DNA of 64,000 nt. Origin: Bactericera cockerelli (Eukaryota; Arthropoda; Insecta; Hemiptera; Triozidae). A program made the position numbers and the translations under genes. Location of the stretch: NCBI GenBank assembly GCA_024516035.1, contig CM044961.1, positions 18,729,374 through 18,793,373 on the forward strand, given 5' to 3'. The notes beneath the pieces were generated by a model. That model was not told the origin of the DNA. It was given only the letters and a program-made list of their open reading frames with translations, and did no database searches. This document shows positions 1 through 11,283 of the stretch, piece by piece. Each line of letters begins with the position of its first letter. Position 1 is the stretch's first letter.

Positions 1-214
1 ATCACAAAATTAGTATCACTTCTGAGGCACATTAGCTTCTTGTAGAGCGGTTGCCAAACTTCTAACCTCCGCGGACCATTAACTGACGTTCATAGACTCG
101 CACCGAGACTTCGAATTGGTACAAAATCTTGTATCGTCTCTTATCGAATAATTCGAGAAATTTTTTGTCACCTGTTGCCTGTTCTAGAAACATTTTCCAC
201 TCTCATAATCTCCC

Positions 215-294
215 TTTCAACCGTCACACAACGCACTCTGATTAGTTAATTTGAACGCTTTAACCAATCAGAGTGCGTTGTGTGACGGTTGAAA
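215..294. repeat. Hairpin with 35-bp arms
   Basis: The arms at 215-249 and 260-294 are reverse complements with one mismatch, around a 10-nt loop. A weaker outer pairing extends to about 198 and 320 (CCACTCTC against GAGAGTGG). The shape is that of a foldback MITE core. Nothing here encodes a protein. Confidence 0.8.
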
Positions 295-580
295 CGGACA
301 TCCGGGAATTTTGAGAGTGGACACCCATACAGCACAAAACATTGTAATAGCTCTTTATTAAGCCTGATAAAAAACAATGAACAATTTGAATAGAATTGGA
401 TAAATCCAACGTTTAAATGTATTACAATGTTTATAAACATTTCGATGAAACACAGAAACATTGTTTTAATATTGTAATAATCCAATGCACGCAAAATTCA
501 CTGCAGGGGTTTTTGCGCATGCGCGAGAGTTGTATTTTTCCAACGTGACTCTCGTTGTTATAGTCTTGTTTTTTTAAACA

Positions 581-711
581 TACTGTTTAATCCAAGTGTA
601 ATAGAGTACAGGGAAAAAATCTAAGATGGCGTACCAGAATTTCCAATTAAAATATCAGTTCCGCCATATTGGATTTTTTTTTCCAACCCCATTACACTCG
701 GATTAAACTGT
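581..711. repeat. Foldback repeat, probable MITE
   Basis: The left end (ACTGTTTAATCC, AGTGTAAT, then a run of A and AGATGGCG) pairs with the right end (CGCCATAT, a T run, ATTACACT, GGATTAAACTGT). The arms are about 50 bp with mismatches. It looks like a small non-autonomous foldback element; the family is not identified. Confidence 0.6.
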
Positions 712-1974
712 TAATAAAATATGAAAAAAGTGTAATCCATAATTATAACACACGGTCGTTGACGAAGATTAGTCCATTTGTATTGTGTGTTTAATCTATT
801 TGTTCAATGAAAATGTTGTAATTATCCAACCATAATACAACATTTTTTTAACCTACGTAATGCGTTTTTATCTAAACATTGTTTATACACCATATATAAT
901 ACATCGTGTACTGTCCAGCTCGTAGTTTTCCAACAGTATTACAATTTTCTAAATAAACTGGGTGACAAAATTAGAGGAACCCACGCTGTTTTTCCTTTTT
1001 AACGCCATGTATTTCAATGCGACTGTGGTGTTGTACTCTTGTTGTAGATAACATTTTCAAATGATTTTTGTTTTTGATAAAAGAAAACAGATTAAGGATT
1101 TACACTCAATACAAGAAAAAAAAATCATTGGCACTGATGGAAAGAAAATGAACTTGGAAAGCAAAGGATTTCATAGGTGTTTTAAAGCATTCTCATTTTA
1201 CTGTCCCTATTAATTTTCTTTAGATTTTTCTTTGAAATACAAGTACCTAAAGCTCTTAATCTGTTTTCTCATTCTTTTATGGAAAACAAAAATTATTTAA
1301 AAATGTTATCTACAACAGAAGTTACAACACTAAAGCTGCATAGAAATACATATAGAGCGTGAAAGGGAAAAAAACAGCTTGTGTTTCTCTAATTTTGTCA
1401 AACAGTGTAAATTGATGTAACGTGGTGAACAGATTCATATTGCTGAGATTATTTGTTTCATATAGCCACATGTGGATAGGTAATAGAAAGTAAAAAGATA
1501 AATTATTGTACATGCCACAGCCTGATTTTATTTAAAAGAAACAAAATACAACAATCTTTTTTACATGGGAAACAAACTCACATCTAAATTTACAATAAGC
1601 TTCGGTAAGAAAAGAGTGACTCTGGTTGAAGGAAAGAGTAACTTTCACATTTTTTCCTCTTTTTTCCCTTCCCCAATTATTGTAAATGACAGACAATTAT
1701 AAAGTTAACGTTATGAAAGACAGCTAAATTTTGCAATAAGTGTGGAATATTTTATAGTTGTGGATGTTTTTTTATTATTTTTTATAATTGATCAAAAAGT
1801 AATGGTCGAAAAAATTATTTTGGCTCTCCTGAAAAGTAAATTTTTTACACATTTCTATCAGTGGTGCAATTGCTCGTCACACTTTAACAACCGATTGTTT
1901 TTTTTTCTTCTAAAAAAATGTTTCTGCTAAAACTAAATGATATGATACAACATGTTGTAATCTTTTTACTTCAG

Positions 1975-2117
1975 ACAATCCTCTGCATTTTCGAGGAAAC
2001 TCACAAAACATTCTCACAACAAGATGTGAAGCTGTGACAAGTTCAACAGAATTAGAAGATTTACTGAAAAATTTGCCGTTGAAGACCCCAGTTGAAGTTG
2101 AAATTGCATATAAATAG
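1975..2117 (+). CDS. Candidate terminal exon, unknown protein
   Basis: A T-rich tract and CAG precede position 1975. From there one frame is open for about 47 codons to a TAG at 2115-2117. The encoded segment includes LHFRGNSQNILTTRCEAV and ends LPLKTPVEVEIAYK. The LPLKT stretch resembles the start of DUF4806, a domain often found in insect TNP2-type transposon genes, but this rests on one short motif. The exon faces the TNP2-like gene next door on the other strand. No upstream exon was found, so it is probably a stray or decayed exon. Confidence 0.3.
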
Positions 2118-2346
2118 GTACCATTTAAACATATTCAAATTGTATTTGTATGCAATATTGGAATTACAACACGTTTATCATTTAGTTTTAGCAGAAACAT
2201 TTTTTTAGACACAGAAGTTAATTTTATAGAAGCTAATTTATTTGATATTGTTACTAATTCGTAAATGTGTAGAATGGAAGATGGTATAGGATACTTGAAA
2301 AAGTCTTTCTTTCCCTTAACCATTAAACCAAAAAGAATCTATTAAA

Positions 2347-2381
2347 CGCTTATTGTTACTAGTAACTAGTAACAATAAGCG
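2347..2381. repeat. Perfect 17-bp-arm palindrome
   Basis: The arms at 2347-2363 and 2365-2381 are perfectly complementary around a single central A. The right arm runs directly into the tRNA-like head of the SINE that follows, so it marks or overlaps the insertion point. Confidence 0.85.
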
Positions 2382-2600
2382 CGCGATTAGCTCAGTGGTT
2401 AAGCACTCGCTTGCCATGCGGAAGGTCCCGGGTTCGATCCCCCGTGCCGACAAAAATTTGTATTCTTAATTTGGTTACAATTGTTTGTAAGGGATACCTT
2501 TCGGTGCGCTCGTGTTGACCCAGCACCTAATTGGGAAGTATTGTGTCACTTCTCGCCCATCAGAGGGGAGGCATACTACGGGATGGGCAGGCTACAATCA
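2376..2600 (+). mobile_element. tRNA-derived SINE, family A, copy 1
   Basis: The head has an A box (TTAGCTCAGTGG at about 2387) and a B box (GGTTCGATCCC at about 2433) in tRNA spacing. An anonymous body follows, with the phrases AAGGGATACCTTTC, GTTGACCCAGCACCTAA and GGGCAGGCTACAA. The same head and body recur at 3,752 (+), 11,284 (-) and 23,590 (+), with a body fragment at 23,105 (-). This is a Pol III SINE family, not a functional tRNA gene. Confidence 0.85.
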
Positions 2601-3450
2601 ATTGGTTTAATGATATTATGGATTTCCATTACTTCTCCCGAACTACAAAGAATATAACAATCTTTTTTAGAATAAGAACACGTTTTTAACTTATAGTTTA
2701 CAGTAACATACACCCGGAATTGTTGTGAAACATCAAAATTTTCTAGTACTGGCCCATCATTATGGGGTAGTTGATATTTGTTACTGATTTTATTTGAACC
2801 ATTTGGTTGAAGAATGGAAAGTCCTTCAGATTGTCTTCTGATAATTTGTTCTAAGAGTTTGTCTTTCTTCCTTAATGCTCTTTTAAGTGTGTGTAGAAAA
2901 TTTTCAAAGGGAAAGGTACTATATGAGTCAAGAGGACCAAATGTTTGAAAATCCTGATGGACATGTAACAAACCATGAACATTATGTGAAACTAGGAAAG
3001 ACCCGTACATATTAGAAAATGTTGTAACAAACCGTTCCATCAGTTTATGGGCCATATTGCCATTTACTTGGATAATAATATCTTTCCTCATAAATATGTG
3101 ACAAGCAATACTAAGAAACATAAAATTTTCATATTGTTTTTCTTTCAAGACGCCATGAAATGCACACATACCAAGGTAGATTAAAAATGTACGGAACTCT
3201 GTTGCTTTCTGCAGCTTGACTAAGCTGCAGCTCTGTGTCACAATTAAATGCATTACGAATTGTGTTGCTTGGTTGTCTAATTACATGATGATCATCATCA
3301 TCAAACTGAGACTGCATATTCTCTGTGTTACTTTGTTCTTGGATATGTTCTTCATAAAGAGCTTGAGTATCTGAAATAAACAAAATAATGAACAGAGGAT
3401 AAAGCATATTGTTATACAGTAAACATTAAATTGTTTACTGTGTCCTCTTC

Positions 3451-3478
<28 letters not shown>
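3451..3478. repeat. Poly(A) run, 28 nt
   Basis: An uninterrupted run of 28 A lies in the intron of the TNP2-like gene. It may be the tail of an old retroposon; no body was recognised to its left. Confidence 0.9.
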
Positions 3479-3481
<3 letters not shown>

Positions 3482-3751
3482 ACTATTTTACAGTACCTAT
3501 GGACGTTGCTTGCTCCATTTGCAAGAATTTGAATACCTACATCTGAAAGTGTAACAGTCCGTTCACACTATCTTGGATTCAATATGAATCTTGGGAATGA
3601 GTCATGTCAAGTTATTATATACAATGTGTTAATGGATATGAATTTCCCAATGATTTAATACTGAAATTATCATTTTACAAATTTACACTGATATAGACAC
3701 TTATGACTGTTTGCATTAAATAGTGCAGGCAACTTAACAAAAGTTATAAGA

Positions 3752-4070
3752 GTGTGCAATTGTCTCAATGGTAAGGCACTTGCTTGCCATGTGGAAGTAC
3801 CCGGGTTCAAATCCCCGAGCCAACAAGAAATTTGTATTCAAATTTTTATTACAATTACTTGTAAGGGATACCTTCTGGATCACTTGTGTTGACCCAGCAC
3901 CTAAATGGAAAGTATTGTGTAGCTTCTTGCCCATCAGAAGGGAGACATACTATGGGGCAGGCAGGCTACAACACAGACCATGAGTGTCTAAAATAGGACC
4001 TGTTTCATGGCTAAAAAATAAAAAATGGCTGTGAAACACTCTCCTTAAAATAATAATAATAATAATAAAA
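3752..4070 (+). mobile_element. tRNA-derived SINE, family A, copy 2
   Basis: This diverged but longest copy has a degenerate A box (TTGTCTCAATGG) and a B box variant (GGGTTCAAATCCC). It has the same body as copy 1, then a 3' part containing TTTCATGGCTA and GGCTGTGAAACAC, and ends in an (AAT)n run at about 4,050-4,070. The 3' part also appears in the copies at 11,284 and 23,105, so it belongs to the full-length element. Confidence 0.85.
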
Positions 4071-4575
4071 TCTCTGAGAAAAATGTCAGCCTTGCATGTG
4101 AATAGGCTGTTAGGTTCTCAATAACAGTACCACAAAAAGAATTTACTTAGATAATCATATTTTATATTTTACTTTCCTTAGGTAACTTAAAAATAAGGTA
4201 AAGAAAATTGTGATGAAATAAAAGGGGGGTAACATACCATCATCTGATGGTGAATGTGGTGGAACCTCCAATTGAATATTTTGTTTGGGTGGCCTACTTT
4301 TCTTCAAGGGTCTTGGGTCTTCCAGTTGACTATCTGTAAAGATATGGGAAACAAAATCAACACAGGGGTTAGAGAATATATAGTAGTTGTACAGTAAACT
4401 TTTTTTTGGTTTTATTTTTGCCTCTAACAATTATTGTAGTAATTTGAGATGGGCCAGTAAATTGTTTGTTGCCACCCTTTTTGTTAAATAAGAGTGATTA
4501 TTTATTTTACCTAGCTTATTTTAAGTTGAATATTATTACAATTAAATTTGGCCAACTCATTTTATTACATTATAA

Positions 4576-4664
4576 ACAGGGTGTCCAAGGAACAGATGCA
4601 GATCTAACCTTAACATAATATTATCTTCTTTACCAATTACCAATCTGGTCCTGGGACACCCTGT
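4576..4664. mobile_element. Short MITE with ACAGGGTGTCC termini
   Basis: Both ends carry the inverted sequence ACAGGGTGTCC followed by a similar AGGA-containing stretch. The element is only 89 bp and lies in intron 1 of the TNP2-like gene. CAGGGTG termini are typical of mariner/Tc1-related MITEs. Confidence 0.65.
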
Positions 4665-4837
4665 ATACCTATATACATTTGATCTACCTTCATCTGACTT
4701 TGAATTTTCATATCTAGAGAAATATTTTGCAATCTCCCTTGCTTCAGCATAGGTCTTGTTATTCCCAAGGGACATTGTATACTTAATTTTGTGAAAAAAA
4801 GAAAAAAATCTGCTGTAAACATCACACAACTTTCCTT

Positions 4838-5450
4838 ATCCTATAAATAAAGGTACCATGCACAAAAAAAACACCACTATCTCAACAACGGTAACTTCTA
4901 TCAAAAAAATGATACTATTGATTTTGTTTATTTTTCCATTACAAGCAATTTTCATACCCATGATTTTTTGGTATCTCAAACCAATCTAAAGAAGTGGCCG
5001 TTGCACCACTTTTAGAGGCCGGAACTCTACCACTAGTGACTTAATGGTAATAGTTATTAAGAAATGCTTATCAAATTTGTGTTCAGCACCTCAAAGAACC
5101 TATGAATTGATATGTCACAAGCCCCATCTAGTACCAACAATAAAAAAGTTAGTCCAGGGGGACCCTCCCAAAATACTATTAAATCGGAGTCGGGTACCAA
5201 AAAGTGCAAGATATCGAAAAAAAAAAAAAAAAAAAAAAAAGTTCAGAACAAACCCCAATTATTTTTTCATCCTAGAGAAATGCTATGAAATTTTTTGTAT
5301 CTTTAACCAATCTGAAGATACGACCATTGCAGCCACTTTTTGAGGCCTTGTGGCCAAACGTTGCTGGCTAAGTTATCTAAAAGGTTTGTGGTTTGTGTGG
5401 TATATGAAATCAACTTACATAGCAAATTTCAAGTCTAGCTCTTACGGTTC

Positions 5451-5504
<54 letters not shown>

Positions 5505-5580
5505 CCAATGGCTGAAACTTTTTTGGTGTCCTGAGGCCATCATTTGTCCAGAAATGTTGAACTCTGGGTAGGTCAATATA
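4838..5580 (+). repeat. Interspersed repeat family R, copy 1
   Basis: Phrases here (CATCACACAACTTTCCTTATCC, the GGGGGACCC/AAAATAC stretch near 5,155-5,178, CAAATTTCAAGTCTAGCT, GGACCAATGGCTGAAACTT) recur in the same order at 25,180-25,620. The last part recurs again at 59,500-59,680. A poly(A) run (5,219-5,240) and a CA microsatellite lie inside. No coding sequence was recognised; the element class is unknown. Confidence 0.65.
5454..5501. repeat. (CA)n microsatellite
   Basis: Forty-eight bases of uninterrupted AC dinucleotide repeats lie inside repeat family R. Any apparent open frame across it is an artefact of the repeat. Confidence 0.95.
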
Positions 5581-5589
5581 GAACTTAAG

Positions 5590-5652
5590 TAACTGGAGAG
5601 TTAACTGGCAGAAACAGGTAACTGGAGTTTCTGCCAGTTAACTCTCCAGTTA
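5590..5652. repeat. Perfect hairpin, 26-bp arms
   Basis: The arms at 5590-5615 and 5627-5652 are exact reverse complements around an 11-nt loop (AGGTAACTGGA). The 63-nt stem-loop is about the size of a pre-miRNA. Perfect pairing with no bulges is more typical of a recent inverted duplication or a small foldback element. No second copy was seen in the window. Confidence 0.9.
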
Positions 5653-5659
5653 TAAGTCC

Positions 5660-7255
5660 AATTTTTTCTTGGTGATACTGGACAAAAGAGTTTCATGACA
5701 AAACAATTACCTACCAAACATGCTGAACGCTCATGTCCTAATTGATGGACCTAGTTCATCTAGTTGTTAAAGTATAGAATTTTGTGAACATCAGACCTAC
5801 AGAACTTCACACCACTGTTATTAGTTAATATCATTAATTTCCTGTATGGTATTTTAATATTCCTATGTTTGGATTTACTAGATAAATAATCTATTGATGT
5901 TGAATATTAGGTGGGTAAATTGTCATGAACTATCTTATTTGATATTCACCTGCTGGACCTAAACACCTTCACTACCTTCACTTCAGTAACCTTACTGGGC
6001 CAGCTGTGAATGAGCAATCTGAGAAGGAAATTAAAAGTTACTGGGTAAGGAAATAGTGACTTACTGATTACACCAAGAACACAAACATTCCACAGTTTCA
6101 CATTCAACAAGAGGAACTTGTAAAAGTATAAAAATAATTAATAGCGATAGCACTTACCTACCTCCAAGAATAATTCAAGAATGGAGCTGGGCTGGACAAG
6201 TGACAAGAATGAACAATGAGAGATGGGCCAAAAAGTTAACGGATTGGATCCCAATATCAAACAAGAGGTCAAAAGGCAGACAAAGGAATTGATTGATTGA
6301 TAGATTATTTATAGTAACAGTTTTATCAGAAGGGGTATTTTAATTGTTATCTTTTAGGTACTAACTTTTATTAAATTTATTAAATTAAAGCAGGGAAACT
6401 AAAACTTCAGAAAGCCGTTAAAATGAAAAACAATATGGCAGTTAAAATGAAAAACACAATGACGCTGGCAACTGTTGACTAGGAACATCACCATCACCCA
6501 TCACGCATGAGCAGTAAAATTAAAAACCTCATTGCGCATGTGCAGCGTCGATTTAAAGTAGGTACCTATTCAAATTTGAATAAGACTTGAAAATTAAATA
6601 ATTGAACTTTGCTGAATGTAGTACAGTTGGAAAAAAACAGTACTCATATTTTTCCGAGTGTATTACAATAGGTTATTTCAAAGTTGGTCATTGAACACAT
6701 TTTATGCAACTGGACCTGTATGAGATGTAATTTTCAATTTCAATTACAACCCATTTTATAACAGAGTTGATTTTTAACAACTTAATAAGACTGGTTAAGA
6801 GTGGAATGTAATACAAGTTTGGATTGACAATTGTATTGCAGTCTACATTCTCACATTTTTTATAAATACACAAGTAATATTGATTTATTACCGATGTTAT
6901 GGATTTATCCATACCTAATAAAGCTTGTTTTTTTTACTTCTGTAATACGAAGTCATTTTTGACACATGTATTACGTAGATTTCCAACATTTGTGCTGTAT
7001 GGGCAGTGTTTCTGGAATGGGCTGCTGGATTTCTTTCTCTCACAACATACGACAAGCTAAGTACGAAGTTTCAAGTCGATATAAATATTGTCATTTGTAA
7101 GGATGTGAACCTAGTTAAAGTGCTTCAAGAGAAAAAAAAGGATGTGAAGCTAAACTAATACAGAAATAGACCATCTTAATAATTATTCTATACGTTGCCG
7201 TTGGTGCTGTTGTGCTAGTAATACGAATTCAGTTTCTAAAATAAATCAGGGACAA
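5660..7255. other. Gene-free stretch upstream of the LHFPL gene
   Basis: I see no exon or RNA gene here. The AT-rich sequence from about 6,300 to 7,000 has short motifs (GCGCATG, TGTATTACGTAGATT) that also occur in inverted form near 500-870. This points to another copy of an anonymous foldback element. The LHFPL promoter or an upstream exon may lie here, but no clear core element was recognised. Confidence 0.5.
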
Positions 7256-7300
7256 TAATTTCTTTGGTGGGACCCGCTGGTGCCCCGGGTTCCTCATCAG

Positions 7301-10110
7301 ATGTGCTGCAGACTCGGGTGTCTGAGTGTGCTGTGGACACTTCTCTCCGCTACAGCGGCTGTGGCCTCAACAGCTGGGTTCTTCTCTTCCGATTGGATTC
7401 AGGTAAGGGAAATTTGAAAGATTGATTAATTTAAACGAACTGATCTTTTTTTTTCCATTCTCAGTATCCCTCACAACTGTCGAGACCCATGTGAATCACA
7501 TTATTGTACGAATTGTTTGCATTAGGTATATCACAACTTTATTAATGAGTACAACCAAAGTTGTGTTCGTTACTAAATTATTGGTACCGTAGAATCCGTA
7601 GATACTCATTTTCCCTCACGAAATACGGCTCGATCCCTGGACAGCCAAAAATGAGACTGGAAAATTTCTGTCTTGCTGAAATTCAAACACAGGCCTTTTG
7701 CCTACGAAATAATGTAGTGTGTTACCCACAGACACAAGGATGATAAATTAGAGAAATATACTCAAATAGGCGAGAGATAACCTAATGATCACTTCTCCCA
7801 TCCCACCTTTCACCAGAGGATGAAGCTCCACTCACAGGTCAGTCACTGTACAGTGAGCTAAGATGCACGTGTCAAAATCTCCTCGCAGCCTTACAAGTCT
7901 CATTTCCTCCCCAGGGGATGCTGTATGACCCGATGGAGATGAGAAATGTCACCGCCCATATGAGCAGCTTTCGTCGGTGCAATTATCCGCAGCTGAATGG
8001 GGACGGGCAGAGCTTCATAGTGCACGCGTGCGGCCGATACTCGACGTAAGCTATTTATTCCAAGTCAATTTTTTTTGGGTTCAACGTCGCTTTCAGCTGC
8101 ATGTTTATATCACGACGGGGGATTTTACCCTCCATTCGCTGAAAACTCACAACCAGCTACTCAAATTAACCTCACCCAGCCTGAGGGAATCCGGGAAATA
8201 AAATAAAAGAATACGGGTTTGTCTTCTTTTTGTTGTTGTTGATATTTTGAGTCATTTTCGAGAAACTCAGGCCTGTGCGAGACTTTATGGAAGCCCTGTA
8301 TATAATTATTTACTAGCGTATTACATAGTACATAACACAAACAAGGTACATAATTACTAAATTAGTAATGAACAAAGGCCTCTAGAGCTATAAAGCCTTA
8401 AACTTGTTGTTAGTTTCAGTGACATTCCCACAGTCTGGTGGCAAGTGACCACAGTCCTCTCCGGACTAGGCTGGCTCCTCAGTGTCTATGTAGCAGTGAG
8501 GGCAGTCCTCAGTCTATGTCTGACGCATGTACTCAGCACTCCTGCTCTCACCACACTCGGCAGATGGCAATTTGTTGCGGGTAAGTATGATAACAGTCTT
8601 CTCTTCTTCTTTCACATTGCTTTTCCTAAAGCTACTTGAGGTCGGCATAGTACAACCTCTTCCTGATGGTTGAAGTTGGTTGGTTCTGATACTCCTACTT
8701 TCACATTTCCCGGCTGGATGACCTTCCTATCCCCAACCGTGTTAAGGGCGCCAATGATTTCTGTTGTCTTTCAGCCTGAAAAAGCTGGTACCCTATCTGT
8801 TTAACGTTGCCCAGCGAGACAAGTTTAACAGACTGCAAATACTACGGGCTAAATATCAGGGTGAATTCCGTGGTCTCGACAGACCTAGTAAGTTAATCGC
8901 AATAGAAGCTAGTAAATAAAATAGACATTCTTCTTATTTATATTTCATTTTCTTCTCTTGGCTAGTATTGAAAAGTACATGTGAAAAATCACTCTAACCT
9001 AATATGATTTTAACTCTTATGAAACTAATCGGATTAACGTACCTCACAAGCTCGATGTACAGAACAGCTGATTCGTAACAAGGAGGTCAATGGTTTGAGT
9101 TCCAAGAACATTGAAAGTAACAAGTTCGGGTTTAAGTACACAGTCACTTTTGAGATGAACAAAAATCGACAGCCTAACTAATTTGTTATTTTATCAGCGT
9201 GTTGCATAGGAGCAGGAGTGGCTTTGTTCCCGCTGGGTTGGGATCACTTGGAAGTTCTGGAACTGTGTGGATACAAGAGCTGTCCATTTACATTAGGTAA
9301 GTCGTGTTGGAACAACTCACCCGTGTCACGTTTTTTTTTTTTTTTTTTTTTTTTTTTTCAAGCTTTATTAGGTAGAACAAAAAAAAATATACAGTAGAAA
9401 ACAATGAAATATAAAGAAAAACAAAATTCTAACCAGGCTAGGACTTAGACGGGTGACTCTTCAAATTCTCGTGATAAATATTAGCTATTCCCGGTTCCAA
9501 CTCAGGCTGAGTGAGGTTAATTTGAGTAGCTGGTTTCTGAGTTTCCAGTGAATGGAGGGTAACCCCACGTCGTGATATATCCATGCAGTTGAAAGCGACG
9601 TTGGACTCAAATAAACAAAAACCACTATCTCTCAATTAATTTTTTTTAGTGAATAAACCATTTTCTTCTATCCAAATTGGACGGTTGAAGATATTACATT
9701 AAGTGATTATTATATGTATATTTCAAACGTAAAACATTTCTTCAAATTCACTACCGAGAGGAAGCGTGCCTCTGATAAACCATTTGGGGTTTTTTTTCAA
9801 TATCTGATGTTGAATTCACTTGAAGTAGATTATTTTAATTCCTACCCTACATCCCTACAAGCATTAACCACGCCGCCTGGTGGTAATCTTTTCCACTAAA
9901 ATGTCTTTTATTATTATTATGTCTATAATTTTGTGACAATGCAACCCATAGTGAGAATTATAATAGTAGACATAATCAAATGCATTTCCCACTTTTCCAG
10001 GCTCGTGTCAGCTGGGAATATCAACTTATCTCCTCTGCGTGAGTGTCCCGTGCCTCATTCTATCATCCTGCCTCAGCTTTTGTTCTGATAATGACAAAGA
10101 GCCGCCATGA
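7301..10110 (+). CDS. LHFPL-type tetraspan membrane protein, five exons
   Basis: I assemble exons 7301-7402, 7915-8045, 8420-8580, 9198-9296 and 10001-10110. All have GT-AG borders and matching phases (0, 2, 1, 1). They give 200 residues, the usual size of the lipoma-HMGIC-fusion-partner-like (LHFPL) tetraspan family. Exon 1 holds the first membrane segment (LSVLWTLLSATAAVASTAGFF). Exon 2 carries FRRCNYP and ACGRY in the first extracellular loop, exon 3 IPTVWWQ and membrane segment 2. Exon 4 has CCIGAGVALFPLGWD, a family hallmark, and exon 5 the last segment. Family members act in membrane complexes such as the hair-cell transduction channel. The subfamily cannot be fixed here. The ATG at 7301 is the first in frame after a stop at 7256-7258, but CAG precedes it, so an upstream exon is possible. 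Confidence 0.88.
8067..8205 (-). mobile_element. 5S-derived SINE, tail fragment (intron 2 of LHFPL gene)
   Basis: The phrases TTCAACGTCGCTTTCA, ATCACGACGGGGG, TTTTACCCTCCATTCGC and CCTCACCCAGCCTGAG match the body of the 5S rRNA-derived SINE seen whole at 41,783. The 5S head is missing in this copy, which ends near 8,200. Confidence 0.75.
8775..8887 (+). other. Exon-like island in LHFPL intron 3
   Basis: A pyrimidine tract ending TTTCAG precedes 8775 and GTAAGTT follows 8887. One frame is fully open for 37 codons, containing LKKLVPYLFNVAQRDKFN and KYQGEFRGLDRP. Its phases (2 in, 1 out) do not fit the phase-1 junction between LHFPL exons 3 and 4, and insertion in the LHFPL frame gives an immediate TGA. 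I do not recognise the peptide. It may be an exon displaced from another gene or a chance island. Confidence 0.35.
9436..9640 (+). mobile_element. 5S-derived SINE (intron 4 of LHFPL gene)
   Basis: This copy starts inside the 5S head (AGGACTTAGACGGGTGACTC corresponds to the box C end of 5S rRNA). It continues through the shared body (CAGGCTGAGTGAGGTTAATT, GAATGGAGGGTAA, GTTGAAAGCGACGTT). The 5' part of the 5S head is missing. Confidence 0.8.
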
Positions 10111-11283
10111 CACATAAGAAATATGCCTTCAAAAAATCGTCATTTTATAATGATTTTTAAGGGGAAAGTTACAAACTATTTGTGTATACACTACAGTCTT
10201 TCAAAATGCAAATTAATGATAACCTGGTATCATTCTGTCTTTCTTACGAAAATTGTGCTTTAAAAATGATGTTTTTTTTACTTTTTTATTCAAAAAAAAA
10301 AAACAAACAAAAAAATAATAATACTTCCGAGGAATCAGGTTTCGAAAGAAAAAAAAAAATTACAACCGTTTACAACTTTGGTTTTCGGTCTGTTATAAGA
10401 GCATTATGTTGATGAGCAAGTCTCAGGAACTATAGAATAGATTTTAAAGAAGTCAAAGGTTCATGAATTCATAAACCTCGAACTTGCGTATCTCTAACTT
10501 TTCACATAAATGTTATTCAATCAATATCTTATTTCGTGAACGGTTATTTTTTTTCTTCTTCTTCCAAATCTCCTGACAGACATTATTGTTACATAGAGCT
10601 CATGTAAAATTATTTATTTTCTTTTAAAAATTTATGAGTATGGTAGATTTGAATTTTTAAAATTCTCAATACTCGATCTGCCTGACATATTCAAGCTTTA
10701 TGAGGCCAATTTTAACAATATTTTTTGTAGGAACACTAAGAACTATATAAAATAAATTATTTACAACATAAAATAAAATCATGGTAATCCATGTTCTGCA
10801 GGTTATTCACGGCCCCACTGAGTGAACTTAATTTGACCATGTAGTTGAAAGCAAACAATGTTACTTACAGTAAAAGAAAAACATTAAAATTGTAGGTAAC
10901 ATTTATTTTAAAATATTTAATTATGTTCCATTATTTTCTATTTATTTACAAGGTTTATTTATTTACAAATCAACTAAAAATTTCTTGTTTTAATTGATCT
11001 ATCTTTAAAATTTAATGGTATTTAGATTTTGAACCCAATATTTAACCACTGACCTAAACATGGACTATTTACTTATTCTCATTCAATACTTTTTTATCCT
11101 TCAGCATGGAATTTATATTTTTGTTCCAAGCCCAAGGAAACTCTTAGATTGAAATTCCCTTATTACTTATTATGGGTTGGGTTTAAGAATTTGTTTCATT
11201 TGTCTATACTCTATGAATTAGTGGTGTTCTAACTCAGTCTTTCTCACTGCATGTTCTTCTCTTACTCATTAAAAAAAGATTAG
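10111..11283. other. 3' flank of the LHFPL gene, no gene seen
   Basis: This AT-rich sequence between the LHFPL stop and the SINE at 11,284 has several A-rich polyadenylation-like motifs but no recognisable exon. Two convergent transcripts (LHFPL + and pelota -) must end in or near it. Confidence 0.6.

Larger units (their letters stand above)
1..1974. other. Gene-free stretch with inverted repeats
   Basis: I see no supportable exon here. The region is AT-rich and carries several inverted repeats, two of which are listed separately. A motif resembling CAATCAGAGTGCGTT recurs in related form near 32,550, 39,345 and 39,590. This suggests debris of a dispersed foldback element rather than gene regulation. 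Short open frames exist but have no codon structure or recognisable protein content. Confidence 0.6.
2576..4775 (-). pseudogene. TNP2-type transposase-related gene, four exons, broken
   Basis: Three short exons can be chained: 4775-4688 (ATG; MSLGNNKTYAEAREIAKYF), about 4333-4239, and from 3370 leftward. All junctions are phase 1 and flanked by GT and AG. The third exon runs into a 225-codon open stretch (3253-2576) in another frame. That stretch contains KATEFRTFLIYLG, HNVHGLLHVH, FGPLDSYSTFPFENFL and LKRALRKKDKLLEQIIRR. This motif order matches the region after the catalytic core in TNP2/EnSpm-related transposon proteins common in insects. The catalytic core itself is absent, and the frame change sits between two AGCTGCAG repeats near 3,200. 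I infer an internally deleted, probably dead copy. Two SINEs lie in and beside it. A domesticated short protein using only exons 1-3 is possible but unsupported. Confidence 0.6.

Noticed and set aside
8775..8887. Use of the island as an LHFPL exon
   Set aside because: Phases do not match and an in-frame TGA would follow at once.
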